From the NCBI GenBank assembly GCA_020205615.1, contig CM035166.1, positions 85,020,862 to 85,084,861 of the forward strand: 64,000 bases of DNA. The letters run 5' to 3'. Positions within the stretch are counted from its first letter, which is position 1, and every line of letters begins with the position of its first letter. The DNA is from Panax quinquefolius (Eukaryota > Streptophyta > Magnoliopsida > Apiales > Araliaceae). The position numbers were made by a program, and so were the translations under genes. Of the stretch, positions 1 through 9,507 are shown piece after piece. The notes beneath the pieces are model-generated. The model was not told the origin of the DNA and made no database searches. It was given only the letters and a program-made list of their open reading frames with translations.

Positions 1-412
1 ATATGAATATAAGATTAAGATTAAATCTGTGTGTTCTTAAAACTCATACTTATGGTAAGTTAATGACTCATAATTATATGAAATGTTCTGAACCCCTCAG
101 CGAATGGACGCCAAAGGTCTGACTAGGATAAGTTCATACACTCATATAATTATGGCAAGTTCCTGAACTCATAAGTGTGGTAAGTTTGACGAATTGGTAA
201 TAACTATATGTGAATGGAGAATAACAACTTTTTGTGTAAAGTTGTGTTATTAATCTTGTTGTGATTTAAAAAGGAATAGTAATATGTGTTAAGTACTATG
301 TGCTATTTGAATAAATATGCAATTATATGAGAATTTTGTATTGAATTCTTATTGTGTTAAGAATTTGTGTAAAGAAAGAGAATTAATGTAAGATTTTTAT
401 TTAAATCAGATC
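1..412 (+). other. Non-coding leader upstream of the E1 gag
   Basis: AT-rich sequence without a convincing ORF, lying directly upstream of the gag start at 413. By position it is the 5' untranslated leader of element E1. The E1 5' LTR and primer site must lie left of the window or be lost; I see no initiator-tRNA primer motif here. Two similar phrases with 'actcata' and 'tatggtaagt' near 40-60 and 150-185 suggest a small degenerate repeat. Assignment rests on position only. Confidence 0.4.
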
Positions 413-752
413 ATGCCGCCTAGACGACAAAATCGAGACCAGCGGGAAGAGCAGTCGGTGAATAATGAAGGAGGTCAAGCTGACCCGATGCAAAACTTTG
501 TAGATATGATAGCCGAAGCTATGGAAAATAGGGCTCCAGCAAGAGGAAGAGCGAGAAATCAGCCAGCTGATAGATTGGCTAACTTCAAGGACTTAATTTA
601 AAGTGGTAGGACCGCCGGAATTCAAGGGAACCACAGATCCGATTGAAGCCTAAACTTGGACGAAGGAGATGGAAAAAGCATTCGTCATTGTGCGAGTGGC
701 GGAAGAGCAAAAGACGGCTTTTATAACTTATCTGATGAAGGGAGAAACTAAT
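413..752 (+). pseudogene. E1 gag, N-terminal part (Ty3 chromovirus-type), split by element A
   Basis: The first ATG opens a basic, Arg/Gln-rich N-terminus (MPPRRQNRDQ...). The frame stops at 599-601, but a neighbouring frame continues the protein with PPEFKGTTDP and WTKEMEKAF, typical of the capsid region of plant chromovirus gag proteins. That second frame has one in-frame TAA (648-650) and reaches LMKGETN exactly where element A is inserted. The capsid resumes after A at 12306 with YWWETNQARA, so the two pieces form one gag. One frameshift and one stop are visible; the stop is a possible C-to-T change of CAA. The product would be the structural particle protein of a Ty3 element. Confidence 0.85.
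748..752. repeat. Left target-site duplication of element A (CTAAT)
   Basis: CTAAT directly precedes the TG of the A 5' LTR, and the same five bases follow the A 3' LTR at 12301-12305. Removing A plus one copy rejoins the gag frame of E1 without a gap, which confirms the insertion point. Confidence 0.95.
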
Positions 753-2118
753 TGTAAGACCCCAAATTATTAATAAATGAAATTTATTTTCCTCTATTTA
801 TTATTTTGAAATAGTAAGGGTTGATTTAATTAATGTGGATAGTTATAGGTAAAATACGAAAATATTTCGAATAAGCAAGTGGTTATAAAATATTCATTAT
901 TGTCGAGGAATATTCGTTTGGTCGTGGAATATTAAATCTTTGTCGGGGAATATTAAATGCGACTTGCCTTGATCTTTTGTGGGCCCCATAATGTGAAAGC
1001 GATTGGATGAAGAAAACGACAAAGATAAGTTGTTTATAAATAACGACGTAGTTATTACAGAATTATCTTGTTGGAATACCCGGTGGTTAAAACACACTAA
1101 TACGCGTTGTTGAACAAGAAGTAGCACTGCAGTATTGCACCAATTATTGATTCTTACGTGAAGAAGGCACTACTCAATAATGGTTACGGTAATTACTATT
1201 CAATTATTTTATTTTATTGATTCAATAATTCTTTGATTGATATTTTATATTACTGTTGTTTCAATAAATTGTCATTATACAGTATTTTTCATTATCGAAG
1301 CAATAATTCATATTATCTGAATAATATTATTAGATAACATTATTGGCAATGTCTAGAAAGTTCTGTCTAAGGAGAGGTTTGGTCACCTAATTGAGCGCCA
1401 GTAAAGAGAAATTCTTATTGGAAAGCCCCCTCTTTCTTGGGAACGGCATGGTTGCCAGTACTGTGATTCTGTAATATTATTTGTGAATAATTAATTATTG
1501 ATTTATATGATGAGGAAAATATTGATTTTATGTGGATATAGATGGAGAAAATTTTTAATGTGACAATTGTTGAAAATTAATATTTTATCTTTTTCTGATA
1601 AAATAATTCATTTAAATATATTATTTTAATAATATAATAATGGTGATATTTTTACAATGAATGTGGGATATATGAGTATATGAGAAGGAAGAGTATTTTT
1701 GTGGCATTAAATGTTTAACACATATTTTGTGTGTTGGTGGACACAATTATTGACCGAAATTTGATTATAGCTTGTAAAATCGTCCGTTTATGGATTTCGG
1801 TTAATTTCAGTTTGGAATTTGGTAAAACATTCTTCTGCAAAGTTGTAGAGAATTGAATTTCTTATAAATATTCGCAAGATTCAAATTTTCTGACAAAAGG
1901 GCTATTTATTGTGAATTATTGAAGTTCCGAAGTTCCGAAATAATTAATTTTTGGAAGTTTAAAATATTTTTAATTACAAAAACATTTTTTTCATTTTTGA
2001 AACTCATTTAACATGTGATTAGGAGGCTGAATTCAGATTGTTAGTGTGCGTATGAAGTTGTGGAAAAATTATAATATTAATTTATTAAATTTTCTACTTT
2101 GGTGTTCTAAGCATTTTC

Positions 2119-2128
2119 CTATAAATAG
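2119..2128 (+). promoter_or_regulatory. TATA box of the A 5' LTR
   Basis: CTATAAATAG about 1.37 kb into the LTR. The same box occurs at the matching place in the 3' LTR (10851-10860), in the inverted solo LTR (7630-7639) and in the related D2 LTR (38582-38591). It sets U3 at about 1.4 kb and implies transcription starting some 30 bases downstream. Confidence 0.8.
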
Positions 2129-2394
2129 GGTGCTTAGGTTAGAATTGAAAATCACACTAGAAACTGAAGTTTTCTCTCTCTATATTATCGAGCGTATTCT
2201 TGTGAGTATTTTGAGTATACTTTGAGTATTGCTATACGGTGCAAGTTCAAGTCATAGACTATATCCGGTGTTTCAACTAGAAGTACTGTCTTTCGAGGTA
2301 AGGGATGTTATTTTCTTCGTAAATGATATTATTTCTTCAATATCATTATGCCGAAATATTGGTCTGAATTTTTATCAAATTTTGAACTTTTTCA

Positions 2395-2600
2395 TGTCGG
2401 GGTTACTATTCATGAGTTACTATTCACGAGTTACTATTCATGAGTTACTATTCACGAGATTACTATTCACGAATACTATTCATGAAGGCGTGAAGATGTT
2501 TTTTTGTGAAATTTTTATCTTTTGGTGTTTGAGTTACTATTCACGATACGACATTATTCACGATATCGACACTATTCACGAATCACTGGCACTATTCATC
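2395..2600 (+). repeat. Short tandem array of TTACTATTCACGAG units in LTR A
   Basis: Head-to-tail copies of a roughly 14-base unit (GTTACTATTCAYGA), regular at the left and more widely spaced at the right. It lies downstream of the TATA box, so it should be transcribed. Related arrays occur in A' (7140-7345, inverted), the A 3' LTR (11128-11320), D1 (32085-32225) and D2 (39008-39260). Confidence 0.85.
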
Positions 2601-2834
2601 GAAAAATGAAATTTCTTCTTTTTGTCCAAAATATCTATATGCGGATACAAGCTTTGATTTGTATTCATGTTTTGATCATTCTTAAATTTTACTTCACTCG
2701 ATTACTTATGAAGTATTTTTGAACTTGGATTGTTTAAAAGCGAATCCTTAATATTTGTTCTTTTGTTTTTCTTTGGATTCGTTTCCTTTAAAATATTTTT
2801 CATCATCCTCGGTCTAAATGATGATATTCTTGAA

Positions 2835-3035
2835 TATCTTTGGCCCTGTAGTGCAAAGATGAATGATTTCTTGATGAATATCTTTGGCCCAGAGTGCAAA
2901 GATGAGCAGTGTTGAGATGAACATGACTTCTTGATTAATATCTTTGGCCCGTAGTGCAAAGATGAGCAGTGTTTAGACGAATATGATTAATGATGAATAT
3001 CTTTGGCCTATAGTGCAAAGATGAATATTTGATTC
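2835..3035 (+). repeat. Tandem array of ATATCTTTGGCC units in LTR A
   Basis: Four units of about 45-62 bases, each starting ATATCTTTGGCC and containing TAGTGCAAAGATGA or a close variant. The same array is found in the A 3' LTR (11553-11750), inverted in A' (6700-6905), and in shorter form in D2 (39508-39615). D1 keeps one unit near 32608. Confidence 0.85.
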
Positions 3036-3585
3036 GAGATATATATTGATTGATGTTACGAGGATAAAATATCGACGATGAACTTTTAAATTCATATATA
3101 GAAGATAGTAGTTTGCATTCTCTACTTAACTCTTCTAATGAATTATTATTTCACTATGAATATTGATTTAAAAACTTGTTGTCTATTGTATTCTATCAGA
3201 TTTTTTCCTGTTGAAGACTAACGATGATTTGTTGTATATTATCTTAGTCATAATATTCTTTCTTTGGGCTAGTTGAGCTCACCCTTTTCCTTTTTGTTCC
3301 ATTTTCTTCTCGGGGAGGCGAGAATGTAGTAAAAGTACTAGTCGGGGTATGGAATGAAGGTTCTAGAGAGAGTTGTTTAATAGTCCTCACCATTTTGTAA
3401 AATAATGTATCAATAATTATGATGGGGATTTATTTGCGTGTGGATATTGTATACAGAAGACAATAATTGTATTTAAACTCACGGTTTATATGTTGTAACA
3501 ATAAAGTTGTAGTTATTTCGTACCATGTATTTGGCGACTCGAGAATGGGTTGGATGGAATGGACCTATTTTGGGGGCGTCACGGT

Positions 3586-3596
3586 TGGTATCGAGC
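3586..3596 (+). promoter_or_regulatory. Primer-binding site of element A
   Basis: TGGTATCGAGC two bases after the 5' LTR end, close to the usual plant initiator-Met-tRNA primer site TGGTATCAGAGC. This is where minus-strand DNA synthesis would start. Confidence 0.8.
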
Positions 3597-3769
3597 TTAG
3601 GATATGATCTCTAGCGGAGATCGGGGAATAGAACTAGGAGGGAGAGACGAGTAAATCCTTCGCTAGTGTGTGTCCTACCTAAGCTTATTTGTTAGTTGGT
3701 GGGTATATAGGGATATTATGTGATATATTGATTTTCTTAATTAACCCTTGTTTTATGATAGTATTTGAG

Positions 3770-4860
3770 AATGTCGGTGAGAATATTAACAATGGAGTAA
3801 ATGAGATCGTGGAGATGCCCGTATTTTTACCAACGAGGAGAACGCGATACAGCAGGTGGCAATGTACCTCCTGTGAACAACACCATTGTGCAAGAGATGA
3901 TGAACGAGAGGATGTTTAAAAGCTTTTTGCAGTTCATGCAAAATCGCAGACGAGGAGACTCGTGTTCAAAATACGGGAGGAAATGATAGCAATTCACGGG
4001 TGGTCACAACCAAGCGATTCAAAAGTTGGGACCACGAATTATGGGGAAAGCGGATCCGATTAAGCGAGACGTGGGTCAAACAAATTACCAAGATATTCGA
4101 TGTCTTGGGATGCACGGAGGAACGAAGGTTCCATTCGCCACCTTTATGTTCCGTGGTATGAGGCGATTCTTGGTGGAGATCGTGAAGGCGTACCCATCCA
4201 ATTGCTCTCGGCATGTCATGGGAGATGTTTTGAAGCAGTTCAATGACAAGTACTTCCCCGAAAGTATTCGTCATATGAAGGAAGTGGAGTTTATTAGATG
4301 GAGCGAGAATAACATGGCGGTGTCCCAAAGACTGGCGAAGTTCGCGGAGTTATCCAGTTTGCACCTCATTTGGTGGAGAATGAGAAAGCGTATGACGCAG
4401 ATGTTTTTGAGAGGTTTGAAACCCGAGCATACGCCAAGATATCTCATTTCTCATAAAATTTCTCTCTATTCAGATGTTGTCAAGCAGGCTCTCGAGAGCG
4501 AGATAACGAGTATGTTCAACCGAGGGACCATAACCGAGGATCATACTAGAAGATAGCGATCATCGGAATAACGATAACCAAACGGAGAAAGAAGAATACG
4601 GACAAAGGCGGTAACCACTCTGGTGGTAATCATGGCCATGAAAATAGAAGAAGCGAGTGGGGGAGGAGATTTTAAAAGAGGAGATTTAACAACGATTATA
4701 TGAAGACGCAGCAGTCTTGACAAAAGAATCGGGTTCCAAGGAGGAGAAAGACCATCGATGCGTATGTTACAAATGCGGAAAGAGGGACATATCACCAAAG
4801 CGCACACAACAGTTTAAGGTATGCTATAATTGTGGAAAAGAAGGACATATCGCCGAGATT
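3770..4860 (+). pseudogene. Decayed gag of element A
   Basis: The longest open stretch (4026-4556, 176 residues) carries capsid-type sequence including LKQFNDKYFPESIRHMKEVE and VSQRLAKFAELS, the plant Ty3 gag pattern. Downstream at about 4760-4855 two zinc-knuckle traces appear in broken frames (CYKCGK and CYNCGKEGHIAE). Several frameshifts separate the parts. The stretch 3597-3770 between primer site and gag is leader without further features. Confidence 0.7.
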
Positions 4861-4984
4861 ATGACGATATCGAAACCAGATCCAGCAGAATGGTGACTCA
4901 AAAGGATGTCCCGAAAAGTCAAAGTCAGCGATTCTCGGAAGAGCGTTTGTCGTGGCCGGTCAAAAATGCGAGGAACCCGAACGA

Positions 4985-5265
4985 AGTTAGCATGGGTTAG
5001 TTAATTATAAATTCTTGCGAAGTTTATACCTTATTAGATACCGGTTCTACCCATTCTTTTATCTCTCTTGCTTGCGCTCAACGTTTGAACTTGACTACGG
5101 AGAAATTAGAATTTGACCTATTTATGGAGACTCCGTTAGGAGAAACTTTCATTACATCCGTTGTTTAGAAATCTTGCTCTATTCAGGTTGGCACTATCAC
5201 ATTACCTGTTAACCTTATTTCTATAGAGATATTTGTTTTTGATGTGATTTTAAGGTTAACTACTC
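4985..5265 (+). pseudogene. Aspartic protease remnant of element A
   Basis: One frame reads YTLLDTGSTHSFISLACAQR. This has the catalytic DTG triad and the Ser-Phe-Ile-Ser continuation typical of plant Ty3 proteases. The frame continues through LTTEKLEFDL and has at least one stop near 5167. The protease would cut the Gag-Pol precursor. Confidence 0.75.
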
Positions 5266-5425
5266 ATCATGTCGAAATTGATTACTTTCGTAAGGTTGTT
5301 AGTTTTCATATTCCTAAGCAACCTGTTATTCGAATTCAAGCAATCAAACCATTGTAGTCAAACATTTTCATATCAAGCCATGAAGTCATTCGTTTATTAC
5401 GGATGTCAAGTTCTTAGTCCATGTT

Positions 5426-5662
5426 ATGGATTTGAATAAAGACACGTCAGATTTGAATAATAATTTTCTGTTGTTATTAATTTTTCCCGACGTATTTCTG
5501 AAGAATTTCTTGGCTTACTCCCAAAGTTCCGATATTAAATTTTGTATCGACTTTGAACCCTTGACAAAACTCATTTCTAAAATCTCATATCGAATGGCTC
5601 TATTGAACTTCGGGAGTTATAAATTAAACTATAGAATTTGGTACCGAGCCTTTATCCGGTGA
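5426..5662 (+). pseudogene. RT N-terminal fragment of element A
   Basis: Open for 78 residues. The part FCIDFEPLTKLISKISYRMA matches the usual start of plant Ty3 reverse transcriptase (F-x-I-D-x-x-P-G-T-x-P-I-S-x-x-P-Y-R-M-A), with the PGT altered. The palm and catalytic YVDD region is absent: after 5665 the sequence jumps to unrelated or scrambled bases. Confidence 0.6.
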
Positions 5663-5814
5663 CTTCCTTTGTGGAATGCACAAAGCCGAGACTCTCCGTA
5701 GGGGACACCATATTCGCATGCGATAGTAAACCGATAGGTGTCATTGTAACGTGCTATCCAAGGTTGGCATATGAGTCACGCGATTGAGAACAACCTAAGT
5801 CGGTAATCGAAATA

Positions 5815-6060
5815 TGTAGCTTTTAGGCTTAGTTGGTTATTATCGAAGATTCGTTGAAGGATATTCTCGAATCGCTATTCCATTAACGGTGACTCAGAGA
5901 GATACAAAATTTGAATGGAGCAAAGAATGTGGGAAGAGCTTCAAGAACTCAAGAGGAGACTCATTTCAAAGACATGTTACGACCATGCCATCCTCGAAAA
6001 GCGAACGTGGTAGGCGACGTGTTGAGTAGAAGATCGTATACAAGTAATAGTATTATATTA
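5815..6060 (+). pseudogene. RT/RNase H connection remnant of element A
   Basis: A frame reads FLGLVGYYRRFVEGYSRIA, the conserved RT-to-RNase H junction of Ty3 elements (FLGLAGYYRRFVEGFS). Near 6005-6035 a second piece reads VVGDVLSRRS, the end of RNase H (VVADALSRKS). What lies between is too short to hold a full RNase H, so this is an internally deleted remnant. Confidence 0.7.
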
Positions 6061-6137
6061 TCAAAGACTCATTTAGTATAATTTACAAATAATAGAGATG
6101 GAGATGAAAACTCTAGGTACCACATGATGATATCAGT

Positions 6138-8982
6138 AGTATTGTGACGCCCCAAAATAGGTATACACAACACCCATTCCGAAGTTGCCAAATACATGGT
6201 ACAAGAAGCAAACTACAACTTCAATAATACAAATGTCGTGTGAAATACGACAATATATCTGTGAGTTTAAATATAATATTGTCTTCTAGACAATATCCAC
6301 ACTCAAATAAATCCCCATCATAATTATTGATTCATTATTTTACAAAATGGTGAGGACTACTAAACAACTCTCTCTAGAACCTTCATTCCATACCCGACTA
6401 GTACTGCTATACATTTCTCGCCTCACGAGAAGAAAAAATGGAACAACAAGGAAAGGGTGAGCTCAACTAGCCCGATAAAGAATATTATGACTAAGATAAT
6501 ATACAACAAATTATCGTTAGTCTTCAACAGGAAAATCGATAGAATACAATAGACAACAAGTTTCAGATCAATATTCGTGAGCTGAAATAATAATTCATAG
6601 AAGAGTTACGTAGAGAATGAAATCTACTATAATCTATGAATTTAATAGTCCATCATCAATATTTTATCCTCGTAACATCAATCAATATGCATCCGAATCA
6701 AATATTCATCTTTGCACCTTCTGAGCCAAAGATATTCATCGATTGGTCATGTTCATTTAAACACTGTTCATCTTTGCACTCTGTGCCAAAGATATTAATC
6801 AATCGGTCATGTTCATCTCAACACACTGTTCATCTTTTGCACTCAGCCAAAGATATTCTTGAAATCATTCATCTTTACTTCTACAGGCCAAAGATATTCA
6901 ATAATATCATCATTTAAGGCGAGGATGATGAAAATATTTTTAAGAAAGCGAATCCGGTGAAACAAAATGACAAGGATTAAGGATTAAGGATTCGTACTTG
7001 GTTTTATCCACGCCCAAAAATACCTCAAAATAATCATAGTGGTGTAAAATTCAAGAATGATTAAAACATGGATACAATCGAGTTAGTATCCGAATAGATG
7101 TTTTAGATTTAAAAGAAGAAATTTTATTTTTCTATTGAATAGTACCAGTATACGTGAATAGTGTCAGATATCGTGAATAGTCTTAGTATCGTGAATAGTA
7201 ACTCAGACACCAAAAGATAGAAATTCCAAAAACATCTTCACGCTTCATGAATAGTACTCGTGAATAGTAACTCGTGAATAGAACTCGTGAATAGTAACTC
7301 ATGAATAGTAACTCGTGAATAGTAACTCATGAATAGTAACCCATGAATAGTAACCCCGAACATGAAAAAGTTCCAAATTTGATAAAACTTCAGATCAACA
7401 TTTCAAAGATAATGATATTGAAGAAATAATATCATTACGAAAAAATAATATCCCTTACCTCGAAAGATCAAGACTTCAAATTTAAACACAGGATATATAG
7501 GCTATGACTTGGACTTGCATCAGTATAGCAATACTCAAAGTATACTCAAAATACTCACAAGAATACGCTCGATAATATAGAGAGAAAACTTGAGTTTACG
7601 GTGTGATTTTCAATTCTAACCTAAGCACCCTATTTATAGGAAATTGCTTAGAACCAAAGCGTAAAATTTAATAAATTAATATATATATATATATCAAATT
7701 CATACGCCAACCTTAGAATTTAGATCCTAGCATTTCCACATGCCACCTTCTAGAAAGAAATGATAAAAACGTTTTTCTAATTTTAAATATTTTAAACTTT
7801 CAAAATCAATTATTTTTGAACTTTGGAACTTCAATAATTCATAATAAATAGCCCTTTCATCAGAAAATTTGAATCTCATGAGTTTTTATAGGAAATTCAA
7901 TTTCTACAACTTTGCAGAAGAAAGTTTTTCCAAATTCAATCAGAAATCGATCGAAATCCACAAACGGGCAATTTTACGTGTTATAATCAAATTTCGATCG
8001 ATAAATGGGATCCACCGAGCATGTTTAACATGTTTTAAACATTTATTGCAACAAAAATACTCTTCCTCCTCGTATACTCATATATCCCACATTCGTTTGT
8101 AAAAATATCACCGTTAATATATTATTAAAATAATATATTTAAATGAATTATTTTATCGAGGAAAAAGATAAAATATTAATTTTCAACAATTATCACATTA
8201 AACTTTTTCTCCATCTATATCCACATAAAATCAATATTTTCCTCATCATATAAATCAATAATTAATTATTCACAAATAATATTACGTAATCACAATATTG
8301 ACAACCGTGCGGTTCAGGAAAGAGGGGCTTTCCAATAAGAATTTCTTCTTCTTGGCGCGCAATTAGGTGACCAAACCTCTCCTTAGATGCAGAACTTTCT
8401 AGACATTGCCAATAATGTTATCTAATAATATTATTGGATAATATGAATTATTGCCCGATAAAGAAAAATATCGTAATGACAATTATTGAAACAACAAAGA
8501 ATATAAAATATCAACGCAATTATTAACTCAATAAAATCTTGAGCAGTAATTACCGTAACCATTATTGAGTAGTGCCTTCTACGTAAGAATCAATAATTGG
8601 TGCAATACCGGTGTCTTCTTGTTCAACAAACGCATTAGTGTGTTTTAACCACGGGTATTCAATGATGATTACTTGGTAATAACTACGCTAGTTATTTAAA
8701 AACAACTTATATTTGTCGTTTTCTTCATCCAATCACTTTTCACATGGGGCCCACATGGTATTTGCTGCACAGTTATGCGAATATTCCACAAAGTATTGAA
8801 TATTCCACGACCAAACGAATATTCCCGACGATAATGAATATTTTATAACCACTTGCTTAATTTAAAATATTTGCATATTTAACCCTTAACTATCCACATT
8901 AATCAAATCAACCCTTACTATTTCAAAATAATAAATAAAGGAAATTCCTTTTTATTTAAAAATTTCGGGGTCTTACAAGTAT
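6138..8982 (-). mobile_element. A': inverted solo LTR of family A inside element A
   Basis: A 2835-base LTR (6143-8977) on the minus strand, flanked by AGTAT at 6138-6142 and 8978-8982. On the minus strand it begins TGTAAGACCCC and ends GGGGCGTCACA. It contains the inverted TATA box (7630-7639), both tandem arrays, the inverted GAGCTC motif (6456-6473) and a 5' splice-like GAGGTAAGGG at 7453-7461. The 3' splice site is mutated. Perfect duplications and no internal sequence show that an entire element inserted and then collapsed to one LTR. Confidence 0.93.
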
Positions 8983-9496
8983 AATCGACTTTAATCAATA
9001 AATTTAAAGCTTATCAAGCTACAGACCTGGAGTTGATGAATGTGAAGAAGAAGATGCAAGAAGTCGTTATTTCAAAAGCGAGAATCGGTAAGGTGAGGAA
9101 AGCTCAAACCTTCGATTTATTAATCCATTTGAAATTCTCGATCGAATAGGAACTGTGGCCTATAGACTCGTTTACCGCCAATTATTATGACGCGTGTTTA
9201 TAACGTTTTTCACGTATCGATGTTACGTAAATATGTGGACGACCCGAACCACGTCATTGAAGTAGAAACCAGGACGAGATAAAGAAGACTTAACATACGA
9301 GGAGGTACCTGTCAAGATCTTAGATAGGAAAGAACATATCCTATGTACCGAGGTTATACCACAAGTTAAGGTTTTGTGGAGAAACCATGCTATTGAGGAA
9401 ATGACCTGGGAGTTGGAAACGGAAATGAAAGCGAGGTATTCTCATCTTTTCGAAACACCAGGTACGTACGTCAATTTCGAGGACGAAATTTCATAA
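8983..9496 (+). pseudogene. Integrase C-terminus and chromodomain of element A
   Basis: Frames spell NPFEILDRIGTVAYRL, VFHVSMLRKYVDDPNHVIE and VKVLWRNHAIEEMTWELE. This is the integrase C-terminal module followed by a chromodomain ending in TWE-x-E, as in plant chromoviruses. The chromodomain is known to bind histone marks and guide integration into heterochromatin. At least three stops or shifts interrupt it. The integrase core (D,D35E) is not found upstream, where the A' solo LTR lies. Confidence 0.85.
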
Positions 9497-9507
9497 GGAG
9501 GGGAGGT
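9492..9507 (+). promoter_or_regulatory. Polypurine tract of element A
   Basis: CATAAGGAGGGGAGGT directly before the 3' LTR and a few bases after the end of the coding remnant. It is the plus-strand DNA primer site and fixes the 3' LTR start at 9508. Confidence 0.85.

Larger units (their letters stand above)
753..3583 (+). repeat. 5' LTR of element A
   Basis: Begins TGTAAGACCCC and ends GGGGGCGTCACG; the 3' copy ends in CACA, so the last base has changed. It contains a TATA box at 2119, a 5' splice-site-like GAGGTAAGG at 2295, two tandem arrays (2395-2600 and 2835-3035) and the GTTGAGCTCACCC motif at 3272-3284. The 3' splice site seen in the 3' LTR is altered here: 'tcgggg' at 3310-3315 where the other copy has 'tcagg'. 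The short ORFs in this stretch are not convincing genes. Confidence 0.95.

Noticed and set aside
2395..2600. CRISPR-like array of short repeats
   Set aside because: Units are head-to-tail with no unique spacers of constant length, in plant LTRs; they are ordinary tandem repeats.
2229..2609. Open frame of 126 codons in LTR A (and its like at 10955-11395)
   Set aside because: It spans the leader and the CTATTCACG array and translates to repeated YYSR-type text; no homology to a protein is apparent, and the frame is not kept in D1 and D2 in the same form.
4541..4807. Minus-strand ORF over the A gag
   Set aside because: It is a shadow frame of the zinc-knuckle region read on the other strand.
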